NCBI RefSeq assembly: GCF_007896845.1
Contig: NZ_VOHS01000016.1
Coordinates: 1 to 64,000 of the forward strand
DNA: 64,000 nucleotides
Origin: Chitinophaga pinensis
GTDB lineage: Bacteria; Bacteroidota; Bacteroidia; Chitinophagales; Chitinophagaceae
Direction: 5' to 3'
Shown here: piece after piece, positions 1-9,439 of the stretch
Position numbering within the stretch: the first letter of the stretch is position 1
How the letters are laid out: every line of letters begins with the position of its first letter
Notes under the pieces: model-generated
The model's input: only the letters and a program-made list of their open reading frames with translations
Told to the model about the DNA's origin: nothing
Databases searched by the model: none
Program-made: the position numbers and the translations under genes

Positions 1-602
1 GGTTTTGGCTTAATGAAATTTATGATGACTCTTTCTAGAAAATCGTAAAATGGGCAGTCTTACTGGATGTAAGGTAATGCAGGATTTTTTTAAAAGAGTT
101 AATGCGACGTTAACGAAAAAAATTCTTTGCCAGACAGCTATTGCGCTGAGCATTGTAGTTTTAAAATTGTAATTGATTAATTTTAAGGGGTGTTAACTTA
201 GATTAACGCTATAGTATTTCAAATTGGCCAGTTGGCCGGGATGTATGCCTGTGCTTGTTTTGTTTCAGCTTGGTTGTCATGACCTTGTTTGCCTTACCGC
301 GCGCCAGGGATGAGGGATAGGTATTGCTTGTAATAAACGTGTCGCATAGCAGTAATATCTTTCCTGTTGGTCTGTGCCACTGCCTACAAACAAGAACTTC
401 AGGAAAATGCCCTATATGCGGCATAAGCAACACCTGGATTATCCGCCGCTTTACCTTGCAGATTCTCACCGTGTGGTTTTAACAACAATACAAACTTCAG
501 CTTGTATTTATTACGTTATCTATGTGTGTTACACAATAACATTTTTAATCGAGGATTTTCTCTCTGCTTACATTATCTAATTATCACATAATTCTCAGAA
601 GA
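1..602. other. AT-rich stretch without a supported gene
   Basis: I see no credible gene here. The open frames are short, have no recognisable motif and lie on both strands. Base composition is AT-rich compared with the chromosome to the right of 7200, as in the rest of the accessory region. Confidence 0.4.
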
Positions 603-828
603 CTATGGACAGCTTATTATTAGGGAAAAATCATTGGCCTCAGCATCTACGGCCCTCAGCAACCTTATAACAGTTGACAACTGAATATCTAAAAGCCCTT
701 TTTCAATCTTTGAGACATCGGCTATCCATTTCAGCCCTATGCCCAACCTCGGCTAAGGTCATCTTTTTCGCTTTTCGTATCTTATACAGGTTTGCACCGA
801 AACTCTTTATTTCAATTTGCATATCCAT
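603..828 (-). pseudogene. XRE-family helix-turn-helix regulator, frameshifted
   Basis: Reading the minus strand from the ATG at 828 gives a start typical of small Bacteroidota XRE regulators: MDMQIEIKSFGANLYKIRKA, then KKMTLAEVGHRAEMD. The frame is then lost, but the next frame resumes the family pattern with DVSKIEKGLLDIQLSTVIRL and ends at a stop at 603-605. The junction fits loss of two bases near 715. These small Cro/C1-type DNA-binding proteins often control mobile or defence genes. As it stands the gene cannot make an intact HTH protein. The family call rests on the HTH pattern alone. Confidence 0.6.
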
Positions 829-2129
829 CTAACAAATACAAAAACTTTTTTTGGCACACAAGCGTATAACTTTACCGCTTTTCGATTTTTTTTACCTTAT
901 GTTTGCTTTTAGAATGACATACCCACTTATAATAATGTGAGAGTTATAAATCATACCTTCGCATCATTATAGATGGACATAAGGCATTTCTGTTCAGTTG
1001 CGCTAGGAAAAGTTCGAAGATTTCACGCGTCAGCACTGAACAGGAGTATGCCCGCGCAAACTTATTGCGTGGGCTTCTTGTTCGCTTTGCTAACGCGCCC
1101 ACTTCGAACGGGTTCCCTGGCGGCGGCAAGGAGTCCCACGCATTTTTTTGACTCCTTCCTTTCAGAAAGTAACCCATAAATCCCAATATATGAGTGAAAG
1201 GAATCCTTCGTTTATCTATGACGATCGTACCCCGTGTTTCTCCATTATGAAAAGATTCTAAGGAGGAACTTTTCCCTGCAACCATATCACCCAACCCATT
1301 TGGTGATCTATACAAGCGGATTACAATTCCCAGTATTCTTACGAAAGATTCTAATTGAAACGGTTGATCCTAACTGGGATCTTGTCACCTTTTATCGGAT
1401 GATGCGGTTGTAGACAATGACTGTCACTATAAAGGACAAATGCTGGAACCTTTATCGAATGAAGCACAAGCAATAATTATCATAAAACTCGTGAACACTA
1501 CAAATGTTCATCGACTACATCAACAAACACTATACTGCTAAAGTTAAGTACATTCTTAATTGGCATAGGTTATGAGAAATGCGGGATTTCCATCCCTGCA
1601 ACTCCCCTTATTGCTTAACATTTAAGTTGATATCTATGGATGGTGTGAACCAAGGTCTGTTGAAATCTCGGAAAGCTATATAGATTCCTTCGGACAGGAT
1701 ATGTGAGAACAGAAGATCTATCCTTCTCGGCCACTCCATTCGCTAATTCTAACGCAGACATATGAACTGCGATGCATGAGCCAATAGTGATCTATATGCT
1801 GCTGGAACTTGTATCCAAAGCACATGAATTAATCCGTACTGTTTTATACGAAAAATAAACCCTTATGAGAACAAGAGAATTTTTTCCGAAAGCTATTAGT
1901 ATGTGTTGTCGAAAATGTATTGATCAAAGGAAACGATTAGTTGGAAATCTAAAAGTACTCAATATTAAAAAGTTCATCTATTATTCTACGTTTGAATCTA
2001 CACTTAAAGACTTCGATAAATTTTACAGTATTTACCTTCCTGATATATCATAACTAGATGGTCAATGTCTTTGAGCATGGATGACAAATATTAGAGAAGT
2101 ATAAACACAGTAAGTTGTATAATACTCCC
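829..2129. other. Decayed accessory DNA with a GC-rich island
   Basis: No intact gene is supported in these 1.3 kb. Several short frames look like worn coding sequence (around 1320-1430 and 1440-1550, and an AT-rich 62-codon frame at 1865-2053), but none matches a family I recognise. Positions about 1020-1160 are clearly richer in G+C than the flanks, and an open minus-strand frame covers 944-1315. That island resembles stretches I associate with Bacteroidota conjugative elements, but this is recollection and not a match I could test. Confidence 0.3.
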
Positions 2130-2336
2130 ATGCTCATAATAACAGATTTTAATGAAATTAGTGGCAACACTATTCGTGAGATCGGCCCAACCGTTGAACC
2201 ATTGTCGGTCGAATATGCTGGAGCAACTGGCCTGAATTAGAAATCAGGCGTATTTGCAACAAAAGAACTCATCAACCGAAATATTAGCTTCCTTGTAGGT
2301 AACATCAAGTCCGATAAAAAATCTCCTTCATTTTAA
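2130..2336 (+). pseudogene. Short reading frame with an in-frame stop, unknown function
   Basis: A frame opens at the ATG at 2130 and runs to a TAA at 2334-2336 with a single internal TAG at 2238-2240. The residues on both sides (MLIITDFNEISGNTIREIGP before the stop, KSGVFATKELINRNISFLVG after it) look like one continuous protein. It lies just upstream of the decayed histidine kinase, so it may be part of the same lost signalling locus. I do not recognise the family. It could also be chance open frame in AT-rich DNA. Confidence 0.3.
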
Positions 2337-2400
2337 CATTTACGTCTTAAAGTGGACGTTATGGCAATTATTTCCAGTTATATTAATCAACGTATATGAA

Positions 2401-3349
2401 TACTAACAAAAAAAAGGCAATTCAAAAGAAAAATCTTTTACATTCTGCCTTATCTGATGACGAATACTAAATCCGGAAGATGTCTTCTTTTCCTTCTGTG
2501 ATAGATCCAATATACGTGCGGAAATTAACAAGCTGGATCGATTGCTAGAAATAGTATCTAAACTGATTCTGAGAACATTCGACTTTGCTATGATCTCGTT
2601 GACACGGACTACCGGCGGTTAATCGAAGCTGCATTTCTCTTTACAGGCATTCAAGCCAATGATGAGGTATCCGTGGAACGATTTCTTGGTTTATTCGCTC
2701 ACGAGATCAACACACAAATATCGGGTGCTTCATTGGCCGTAGAAGCCATAATAGAAAAAACGGGATCATTCTTTTCGTCTCGACCAGATTTAGCTTTCTA
2801 TTTGATTACGCTCAAAAGTATTCTTTTCAACAGTAGTCAAATTCTCACAATATGATTACTACAGTACGATTTAGTGAGAATTTCTTCACGCTCAGAACTG
2901 ATCCCAAAGCATTTAAAGTAGATGATTTTATAGACGAATGTACAATTCCCTATCAACTATATAACGAAAATTTCAACAAAAATCTTGTAGTAGAATTAAA
3001 TGAATTACAGGGTAAAACGTTACTCACAGATCAAATTAAGCTCGGTCAAATTATTCAAAATCTTTTAAGCAACGCTTACAAACATAGCAAAGGACATTCT
3101 GTTAGTCGCAAGTGGCGCGGATCGCTGGGTTTCTTTTTCAATCGTTAGCCACGGACACACAATCCCTACAAAAGAGCTTAAACAACTTTTAAAGATGTAT
3201 TACAAAGCAAGCCAAAGTAACGCAGGATATGGCATAGGATTGTATTTGTGTGAATTATATGCAGAGCATCTTTTCGGAAGATCAAAATAACAAGTAATAA
3301 GGGCGTCACTACTTTTACGGTAAGTATTCCTTGTGAAATAAGAGACTAA
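2401..3349 (+). pseudogene. Sensor histidine kinase, multiply frameshifted
   Basis: Pieces of a two-component kinase can be read in order in shifting frames. The dimerisation/phosphoacceptor H-box is at about 2660-2730 (SVERFLGLFAHEINTQISG, with the histidine in AHEI). The ATPase N-box follows at about 3050-3095 (IIQNLLSNAYKHS), then a G-box near 3200-3260 (YGIGLYLCELYAEHL), and a terminal strand (GVTTFTVSIPCEIRD) ending at 3349. At least three frame changes separate these pieces, and the upstream part (2401-2600) is also broken. A functional kinase would phosphorylate a response regulator. None is visible here. Confidence 0.7.
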
Positions 3350-3431
3350 AGTGGCATAGGTCATCCGGTAATGGATTCTTCCTACGCCGGAATCCATTTC
3401 TAACTATAATAACTATACCACAATCTATATT

Positions 3432-3698
3432 ATGAAAAATTTGCCCAATTGGCATGAAAAGCCGCTCTCACTTACCAACGATGAAATATCTGATCCTGCA
3501 AGTGTTCTATCAGATTTTCTTCATTCTTATCCCCTGCCTGAAGTCAGGGAATATATAAAAGCACTACTCCTTATGGCATGCAGTGATCCTGATTGTAACG
3601 CAGCATTCAATATAATTTTTTGCGAAGATATCATTCGTTTAATCGAATCCTGTCACATAATAAATCAAACAGACAATGGAAGAAATAACAGCCAATGA
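3432..3698 (+). CDS. Hypothetical protein, 88 aa
   Basis: Small soluble protein containing LTNDEISDPASVLSDFLHSY and PLPEVREYIKALLLMACSD. The 'LTxxEIxxPxxVLxxFxxxYxLxxxR' pattern is one I have seen in small Bacteroidota proteins of unknown function, but I cannot name a family. It ends 23 bases inside the following ATPase gene, so the two are probably co-transcribed and translationally coupled. No signal peptide or membrane segment is visible. Confidence 0.55.
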   Translation: MKNLPNWHEKPLSLTNDEISDPASVLSDFLHSYPLPEVREYIKALLLMACSDPDCNAAFNIIFCEDIIRLIESCHIINQTDNGRNNSQ

Positions 3699-4986
3699 AT
3701 ATGTCTTGTCAAGGGTAAGAGAGCGTCACTTTAGAATTTGGAAGATGGAAAATGATACAATGGGAGTAAAGGGCGATACGCAATCCGACAATAATAGTAA
3801 AACAGCCAATGATTTGACTGATCCCCAAAAGAAAAAGATGAGGAAAAAGCCAACATCTAAAGCGTTCTTAAATTCGACGTTTCCAACCCTACTTGACTTT
3901 AAGCACCCATATCGTCAGATTCTGATGGCTATCAAGACGAAGCCATTCTTGATCATGACTGGAGTATGTGGTACTGGTAAATCTCGTTTTGCGCGAACCC
4001 TTGCGTATCAAACATGTCCTAAACATCTGCAAGAAGGTGGACAGCCAGGTAATTTTCAGATGATAGCAGTTCAATCAGACTGGCACGATTCATATGGAAT
4101 AATAGGCTGGACGAACCTTCATGGTATTTATCAGTTTACGCCTTTTATCCATTTTCTGATCAAAGCGTGGAAATATCCAGACGTACCATTTATACTATGC
4201 CTTGATGAAATGAATCTAGCTAAGGTAGAGATGTATTTTGCTGATTTTCTGTCTATAATTGAAAGCCGCCTTTGGGTTAAAGGAGAGCTTACATCAGATG
4301 CATTTATTGCAGCAAGTCAATTTAGATCTTGTCTGAATGTAGATTCTGATTTATGGGCCAAAATTGGGGTAAAGATTGATGAAGGAACGCAGCAGAGGCT
4401 TCTAAGAACAGGATTAACACTACCTCCAAATCTGATAGTAATTGGAACCGCAAACATGGATGAGTCAGGGAAGAAATTTAGTATGAAGGTGTTAGACAGA
4501 GCTTCAATTATCGAAATGCCTGACATTGACTTTTATAATGGTATCAAATCGAACGATGCGGACTTGAAGTTTCCAGATATTCCAATGCCAATGGAGCAAA
4601 TAATGGGTATAATGCTGTATGGAAGCGAAGCTTATGAGCTTTATCCTAAAAATGGGGATTTAATTATATCAGAACTTCGAGCGTTAGATAAAATAATCGC
4701 AGAATCACCCTTTAGGTTCGGGTATCGGCTTCGTGATGCGGCACTTATATATTGCAGTTATAACATTAACCTACCCGGATCTGGCAATGATAAAGAGTCA
4801 GTTTATAAATATTTAGATGAGGTATTATTGATGAAAATGCTTCCTCGTATATCTGGTTTCAATGTGACTGAGAAACTGATTGACAATTTACTTTGTTTTA
4901 CTAGAAATAAATATCCGCAGAGCTTTAAACGGCTTACATTGATGAAAAACGGAGCTAATGAGTATACTGGCTTTTCTTTTTGGTAG
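3676..4986 (+). CDS. McrB-like AAA+ ATPase (orphan)
   Basis: A 436-residue AAA+ protein of the McrB/dynein-like class. Residues 96-103 form the Walker A loop (GVCGTGKS). Residues 172-180 form Walker B (FILCLDEMN) followed by the McrB-typical 'NLAKVEMYFADFLSIIESR'. A sensor-1 strand reads VIGTANMDES near residue 256. The C-terminus (LMKNGANEYTGFSFW) resembles the usual end of this family, so the protein looks complete. In known systems McrB-type GTPases/ATPases drive a separate nuclease (McrC or a DUF2357/PD-(D/E)XK protein) that cuts modified DNA. No such partner follows: 4987-5293 is non-coding. The start could be 3676 (used here, overlapping the upstream gene) or the ATG at 3745. Confidence 0.75.
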   Translation: MEEITANEYVLSRVRERHFRIWKMENDTMGVKGDTQSDNNSKTANDLTDPQKKKMRKKPTSKAFLNSTFPTLLDFKHPYRQILMAIKTKPFLIMTGVCGTGKSRFARTLAYQTCPKHLQEGGQPGNFQMIAVQSDWHDSYGIIGWTNLHGIYQFTPFIHFLIKAWKYPDVPFILCLDEMNLAKVEMYFADFLSIIESRLWVKGELTSDAFIAASQFRSCLNVDSDLWAKIGVKIDEGTQQRLLRTGLTLPPNLIVIGTANMDESGKKFSMKVLDRASIIEMPDIDFYNGIKSNDADLKFPDIPMPMEQIMGIMLYGSEAYELYPKNGDLIISELRALDKIIAESPFRFGYRLRDAALIYCSYNINLPGSGNDKESVYKYLDEVLLMKMLPRISGFNVTEKLIDNLLCFTRNKYPQSFKRLTLMKNGANEYTGFSFW

Positions 4987-5154
4987 TTATTATCGTATAC
5001 GATAGACATTTCCAACCTGTATTGTCAAGATAGCTATATTATCAAGCACACATTTAACCGAATTTTTAAAGAATTTAAATAAAAGCAAATATTATTAAAT
5101 CGCGGTCAAATAGTTTTCAAATGGATTTCATATAGAGTTGAATCATTTCCAACA

Positions 5155-5182
5155 AAAGCCCCATCTGTACATGAGGGGCTTT
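5155..5182 (+). terminator. Hairpin terminator after the ATPase
   Basis: An 8-bp perfect stem AAAGCCCC / GGGGCTTT encloses a 12-base loop. It lies about 170 bases past the ATPase stop. No long T run follows, so efficiency is uncertain. Confidence 0.5.
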
Positions 5183-5293
5183 GATGTGTAAATTCATTTT
5201 TTCGGTGAAATTGGAACCTCTTTTTTACCATCTGAACAAAAGCAGAGAACCAGTTTATGACACAGTCATAAATTGCCTTCAAATAATGTTCCT

Positions 5294-5524
5294 ATGTCTC
5301 AGGTGATTACTTTAAATGACTGGCTAAACATTCAACCCACGAATAAAGAAACAGACCAGCGGCTTTACCTCACGGAAGATGAAATACGGTCGTTCAAGCA
5401 ATTTGAGCATGCAACTACTGAAGAAATACAAAACATCATTACCACACTTCACTGTCTTGCTTTAACTACTTACGACCTGTATTGTAATGGAGTGAAAAAT
5501 AATAAAATGTCCTCCGCTGCCTGA
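5294..5524 (+). CDS. Hypothetical protein, 76 aa
   Basis: A small acidic soluble protein beginning MSQVITLNDWLNIQPTNKET. The ATG at 5294 is preferred over an in-frame TTG at 5273. It contains YLTEDEIRSFKQFEHATTEE and no membrane segment or signal peptide. It lies directly upstream of the serine recombinase in the same orientation (about 45 bases to the recombinase's best start), so it may be an accessory gene of the same element. I cannot assign a function. Confidence 0.5.
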   Translation: MSQVITLNDWLNIQPTNKETDQRLYLTEDEIRSFKQFEHATTEEIQNIITTLHCLALTTYDLYCNGVKNNKMSSAA

Positions 5525-5568
5525 TTCTGCGATTCTGTTAACCTAATAAAATTAAACATTAAAGACCT

Positions 5569-7190
5569 ATGCAAGATCAAAATATTTTTCCAAATATGCT
5601 AAGGGAGCGAAGTCCATAGTCAAAGACAATCGTCTATGTGTCATATACACCAGAGTGTCAACTAAGGAACAAGCAGAGGGGAATTTGAGTCTGGAAACAC
5701 AGAAAAAGGCCTGTAATCAACTTGCGGATAAGCAGGACTATGATATTCTAGCTTATTTCGGCGGTACTTACGAATCAGCTGCTAGTGATGAAAGAAAGGA
5801 GTTCAAGCGAATGATTGAGTTTTGTAAGAAACAAAAAAGCAACGTTAAAATCATCGTCTACAGTCTTGATCGGTTCAGTCGTACGGGTGACAATGCCATT
5901 TGGCTAACTCGACAATTGCGAGATTTGGGCATTCAGATTATTTCGGTCACTCAACCTATAGATACCAAGAATCCATCAGGTATACTACAACAGAACATTC
6001 TCTTCCTGTTTAGCCAGTATGACAATGATCTAAGACGGCTGAAAACCATCGAAGGTATGAAGGAAAGGCTGCTAAGAGGCGAATGGCCTTGCCATGCTCC
6101 TTTAGGCTATGATCATGTAACTGTAAATGGGCAAAAGACTATTGTTATAAACGAGACAGGCAAGCTGTTAAGGAAAGCCTTCCTATGGAAAGCCAATGAG
6201 GGTATCAGTACTGTCGAAATCCTGAAAAGGTTGCATAGCCATGGCCTGAAACTTACCAAGCAGGCTATCGGCAAAGCATTAGTAAACCCATTCTATTGTG
6301 GAATCCTGTCTCATTCGTTATTAAATGGAGAAGTAGTAGAAGGAAAACATGAAAAGCTAGTGAGCAGGGATATTTTTTTAACAGCCAATGAAGAAAAGAA
6401 CAAGGTCACTCACGGCTTTGTACAAAATCCCTTAAACGAAGCACTGCCGTTAAAGCTATTCATGAAATGTGAGGCCTGCGATATGTATTTAAGGGGCTAT
6501 TTGGTCAAACGAAAGAACCTATACTATTATAAATGTGACAATGGTAGCAAATGTTCTTGCCATATAAGCGCTGCCAAACTCCACGAACGGTTTATGATTA
6601 TACTAAGTGAGATAACCCTTCCTGAAAAGTATATTCCTGTATTTCAGCTTCAATTGAGAAAGCTATTTACTACCGTAAATGCAGAAAGAGAGGAAACCAC
6701 TAAGCATCTTAAAGCTAGGCTTACGGAACTGGAAGAAAAGATCGAAAAGCTTGAAGAACGGTATGTTGAGGAGAAGATCACAGAAGAGCTTTATAAAAAG
6801 TTCGCTGGCAAATACGGACTAGAACGAAAAAAACTGCTGGAGGAACTACAACAGTGTCCAGTAAACGCCTCGAACCTCGAAAAATTCATTGAATTTGCTA
6901 CTCAGCGTGTCACAGAACCCGCGCTGACATGGAATCACAGCAATTACCGAGAAAAACAAAGAATGCAGAAAACGATATTTCCTGAAGGGATATATTATAA
7001 CAAGGAAAATGACCAACCTCGAACCACAAAAATAAATCCTTTATTCTCGCTCGTTGCAGACCTGACGGGCACTTCATACAAAGAAGAAACCCGACCTTTT
7101 GAGACTATTCTCAAGAAGTCGGGTTTGGTGATCCCGCTGGGACTCGAACCCAGGACCCATACATTAAAAGTGTATTGCTCTACCAACTGA
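5569..7190 (+). CDS. Large serine recombinase (resolvase/integrase family)
   Basis: Serine site-specific recombinase with an N-terminal catalytic domain (YTRVSTKEQ carries the nucleophilic Ser; later VYSLDRFSRTGDNA), a recombinase domain (LRGEWPCHAPLGYDHV), a zinc-ribbon with paired cysteines (MKCEACDMY, then YYKCDNGSKCSCH) and a C-terminal coiled coil at about 6680-6850. The start is a problem. The only conventional in-frame start (GTG 5655) would leave out the IYTR that precedes the catalytic Ser. That frame stays open back to 5556 without a usual start codon, while an ATG at 5569 in the neighbouring frame would join it if one base were missing near 5600-5615. Such enzymes integrate mobile elements. 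The last ~20 codons are antisense to the tRNA-Lys gene. Confidence 0.8.
7087..7126 (-). terminator. Terminator of tRNA-Lys
   Basis: Inverted repeat AAACCCGAC / GTCGGGTTT (7087-7095 and 7118-7126) immediately 3' of the tRNA on the minus strand. It also lies inside the recombinase reading frame. Confidence 0.6.
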
Positions 7191-7201
7191 GCTACGGAAT
7201 C
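7129..7201 (-). tRNA. tRNA-Lys (anticodon TTT)
   Basis: A 73-base cloverleaf: acceptor GATTCCG/CGGGATC with discriminator A, D-arm GCTCAGTTGGTAGAGC, anticodon stem ATACA/TGTAT around loop CTTTTAA (anticodon TTT) and T-arm CTGGG-TTCGAGT-CCCAG. The 3' CCA is not encoded. The recombinase gene enters it from the 3' side, which suggests this tRNA gene is the boundary of an integrated element. Confidence 0.95.
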
Positions 7202-7227
7202 ATTCCCTTTTTTCGTGATTGGGATTG

Positions 7228-7257
7228 CAAAGGTATACAAAAAATCATTCCTTCCAA
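7228..7257 (-). promoter_or_regulatory. Promoter of tRNA-Lys
   Basis: On the minus strand a -33 TTG (7257-7255) lies 19 bases before the -7 box TACCTTTG (7235-7228), about 27 bases before the mature tRNA 5' end. This matches the Bacteroidota housekeeping sigma consensus TTG-N19-TAnnTTTG. Confidence 0.75.
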
Positions 7258-7334
7258 CTTTTTGACAACTTTTTTTCAAACATTTTTACAAAACCCGCTA
7301 CAGACAAAAAGAAACAACATATATCATTTACCCC

Positions 7335-7342
7335 TATTTTTG
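7335..7342 (+). promoter_or_regulatory. -7 box upstream of SDR gene
   Basis: TATTTTTG fits TAnnTTTG and lies 20 bases before the ATG at 7362. No clear -33 TTG is at the right distance. Confidence 0.5.
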
Positions 7343-7361
7343 CATCTGAAAAAAATTTCTA

Positions 7362-8162
7362 ATGCAAAATAAGGTCGTAGTCATCACCGGGGGGACTTCC
7401 GGTATTGGTAAGGCACTGGCAGTAGCTTCCCTCAGGGCGGGCGCCAAAGTAGCCGTATGTGGCAGAAAGGCAGATACCCTCGAGGCACTTGAAAAAGAAC
7501 TCGCTACTGATAACCTGTACACCTATACCGCTGACGTCAGCAAGGAAGATGATTGCAAACACTTCATCGACCAGGTAATTGCCAGACTCGGTAAAATAGA
7601 TGTGCTGATCAATAACGCCGGCATTTCCATGCGCGCATTGTTCAAAGACGCTGATCTGACAGTACTTAAGCAATTGATGGATATCAACTTCTGGGGAACT
7701 GTCTATTGCACAAAATATGCTTTACCGTCACTGCTGGCGAACAAAGGAACCGTTGTAGGTGTATCTTCTATAGCAGGTTACAGAGGCTTACCCGGTCGTA
7801 CCGGCTATTCCGCCTCCAAATTTGCCATGCAGGGTTTCCTCGAAGCTCTACGCACCGAAAATCTGCATACAGGCATTAACGTAATGTGGGTAAGTCCAGG
7901 GTTCACCTCATCGAATATCCGAAACACAGCCCTCAACGAACAAGGGCGCGCACAGGCAGAAACACCACTGGATGAAGGAAAACTAATGAGCGCTGAAACT
8001 GTGGCAGAAGAAATACTCAAAGCTGTCATAAAACGGAAACGCACATTGGTACTTACAGGGCAGGGCAAACTGACAGTTTTCCTCAGTAAACTTTTCCCCG
8101 GATTGCTAGATGGACTGGTGTATAACCATTTTAAGAAAGAACCAGGTTCACCACTTAAATAA
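7362..8162 (+). CDS. SDR family NAD(P)-dependent oxidoreductase
   Basis: Classical short-chain dehydrogenase/reductase of 266 residues. The cofactor-binding glycine motif is TGGTSGIG (residues 9-16), the structural NNAG is at about 84-87, and the catalytic YSASK is at 149-153 with a serine in GVSSIAG (about 135). The C-terminal part (TLVLTGQGKLTVFLSKLFPG) resembles the membrane-associated DHRS7-type SDRs seen in Bacteroidota, but the substrate cannot be deduced. It is transcribed alone, from a TAnnTTTG promoter, and is followed by a hairpin terminator. Confidence 0.88.
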   Translation: MQNKVVVITGGTSGIGKALAVASLRAGAKVAVCGRKADTLEALEKELATDNLYTYTADVSKEDDCKHFIDQVIARLGKIDVLINNAGISMRALFKDADLTVLKQLMDINFWGTVYCTKYALPSLLANKGTVVGVSSIAGYRGLPGRTGYSASKFAMQGFLEALRTENLHTGINVMWVSPGFTSSNIRNTALNEQGRAQAETPLDEGKLMSAETVAEEILKAVIKRKRTLVLTGQGKLTVFLSKLFPGLLDGLVYNHFKKEPGSPLK

Positions 8163-8168
8163 TTAACA

Positions 8169-8223
8169 TTAAGCCGTTCATCGTCAATGATTGATTACAA
8201 AGGCATTAGCATGAACGGCTTAA
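8169..8223 (+). terminator. Hairpin after SDR gene
   Basis: Perfect 13-bp inverted repeat (TTAAGCCGTTCAT at 8169-8181, complement at 8211-8223) with a 29-base loop, starting 7 bases past the SDR stop and followed by a T-rich tract. The following 200 bases up to the next gene show nothing else. Confidence 0.55.
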
Positions 8224-8428
8224 CGTTTATCTTTCAGGTTTTGTCACCTTTCTTACCGATGTTATACGCCCCAAAGCCCCTACCCCAGCCTATTTATAGT
8301 TATGCACATCTGAACAAGTTATTGACAAATTCAATACAGCAACATATATATTTTATATTTCTTTGCAGACAAAATGCCGTCTATCACTCAATGGCATTCT
8401 TTTTGGGAAAGTGGTATTCATTGATAAC

Positions 8429-9250
8429 ATGTCCATAATTACACTGACATCCGACATCGGCTTGCAGGATTACCTGGTAGGCGCCATCAAAGGGCAACTG
8501 TGGCAACACTGTCCTGGTGCCCCCGTCATGGATATCACTCATCAGATCTCCCCCTTCAACCTCCCACAGGCTACATATATATGTAAGAGCGCTTTCTCTT
8601 ACTACCCGCCACGTACATTCCATATTGTACTGATCAACCTTTTTGACAGAAAAGCGAATCATGTACTGCTGGCAGAACATAACGGACAATATATCGCCTG
8701 TGCTGATAACGGACTCGTGACGATGATAGCCAACGGTACTCCCGATAAAGTCGTTAGATTACAACTATATAAAGATCAGCCACAGGATACCTTTACTATC
8801 CTGAGAAGATTCGCCGAAGCTTATAAAGATCTTCAAAGTGGTAAAACACTCGAAGAAATCGGTGAACCAGCCCGTGACTTCGTCATCAAAAATAACCTGC
8901 AGCCAATGACCGGACAGGATTATATTGATGGTCAGATCATTCATATCGATAACTTCGAGAACGTAGTCGTAAATATCACCCGCCAACAGTTTGAAGAAAA
9001 TAGACAAGGCAGACCCTTCTCTATTTTCTTCCGCCGGGATGAAGTGATTACACAACTTTGTGAAACCTACGCCGATGTACCGGAAGGCCATAAACTGGCC
9101 CTCTTTAACGCAGCCGGCTATCTCGAAATAGCTATTAATAAAGGCAACGCCGCCGGCCTCTTTGGTCTTCAGGGCTTTAGCCGCGATCAACTCGTATCCG
9201 GCTTCCAGAAACTGGCGTTCTATCAGACGATACGTATCATCTTCGGCTAA
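8429..9250 (+). CDS. S-adenosyl-L-methionine hydrolase (SAM hydroxide adenosyltransferase, DUF62)
   Basis: The protein begins MSIITLTSDIGLQDYLVGAI and continues with VMDITHQISPFNLPQATY, the family hallmarks of the SAM hydroxide adenosyltransferases. The C-terminal domain carries the expected YIDGQIIHIDNFENVVVNI. Known members hydrolyse SAM to adenosine and L-methionine; the fold is shared with fluorinases and chlorinases. Length (273 aa) is normal. The ATG at 8429 is chosen because the conserved domain starts there; an in-frame TTG at 8363 would add 22 unconserved residues. It is cytosolic, with no operon partner. Confidence 0.88.
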   Translation: MSIITLTSDIGLQDYLVGAIKGQLWQHCPGAPVMDITHQISPFNLPQATYICKSAFSYYPPRTFHIVLINLFDRKANHVLLAEHNGQYIACADNGLVTMIANGTPDKVVRLQLYKDQPQDTFTILRRFAEAYKDLQSGKTLEEIGEPARDFVIKNNLQPMTGQDYIDGQIIHIDNFENVVVNITRQQFEENRQGRPFSIFFRRDEVITQLCETYADVPEGHKLALFNAAGYLEIAINKGNAAGLFGLQGFSRDQLVSGFQKLAFYQTIRIIFG

Positions 9251-9412
9251 TTCAGCCGGAACCAGGTCCCCCATGCCTGACTCCAACATATTTGTTTGTT
9301 AATCAATTCCTTTCCTATAGCGACTTTTCACCCTGGCATCTTCAAAAATTTTCTCTTATTAAAGAAAAAGTTAAAACTGTTATCGCTAATTATCATAATT
9401 TGCCACTTTTTC

Positions 9413-9420
9413 TATTTTTG
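9413..9420 (+). promoter_or_regulatory. -7 box upstream of the DUF2723 gene
   Basis: TATTTTTG lies 20 bases before the ATG at 9440 and matches TAnnTTTG. A convincing -33 TTG is not seen at 19-21 bases. Confidence 0.5.
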
Positions 9421-9439
9421 TCGGACCTAAAACATCCTT

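Noticed and set aside
944..1315. A real 123-residue minus-strand gene
   Set aside because: The frame is open mainly because of local GC richness. No domain or start context supports it.
7129..7201. The C-terminal 24 residues of the recombinase as an essential domain
   Set aside because: They are the antisense translation of the tRNA-Lys gene, so probably incidental.
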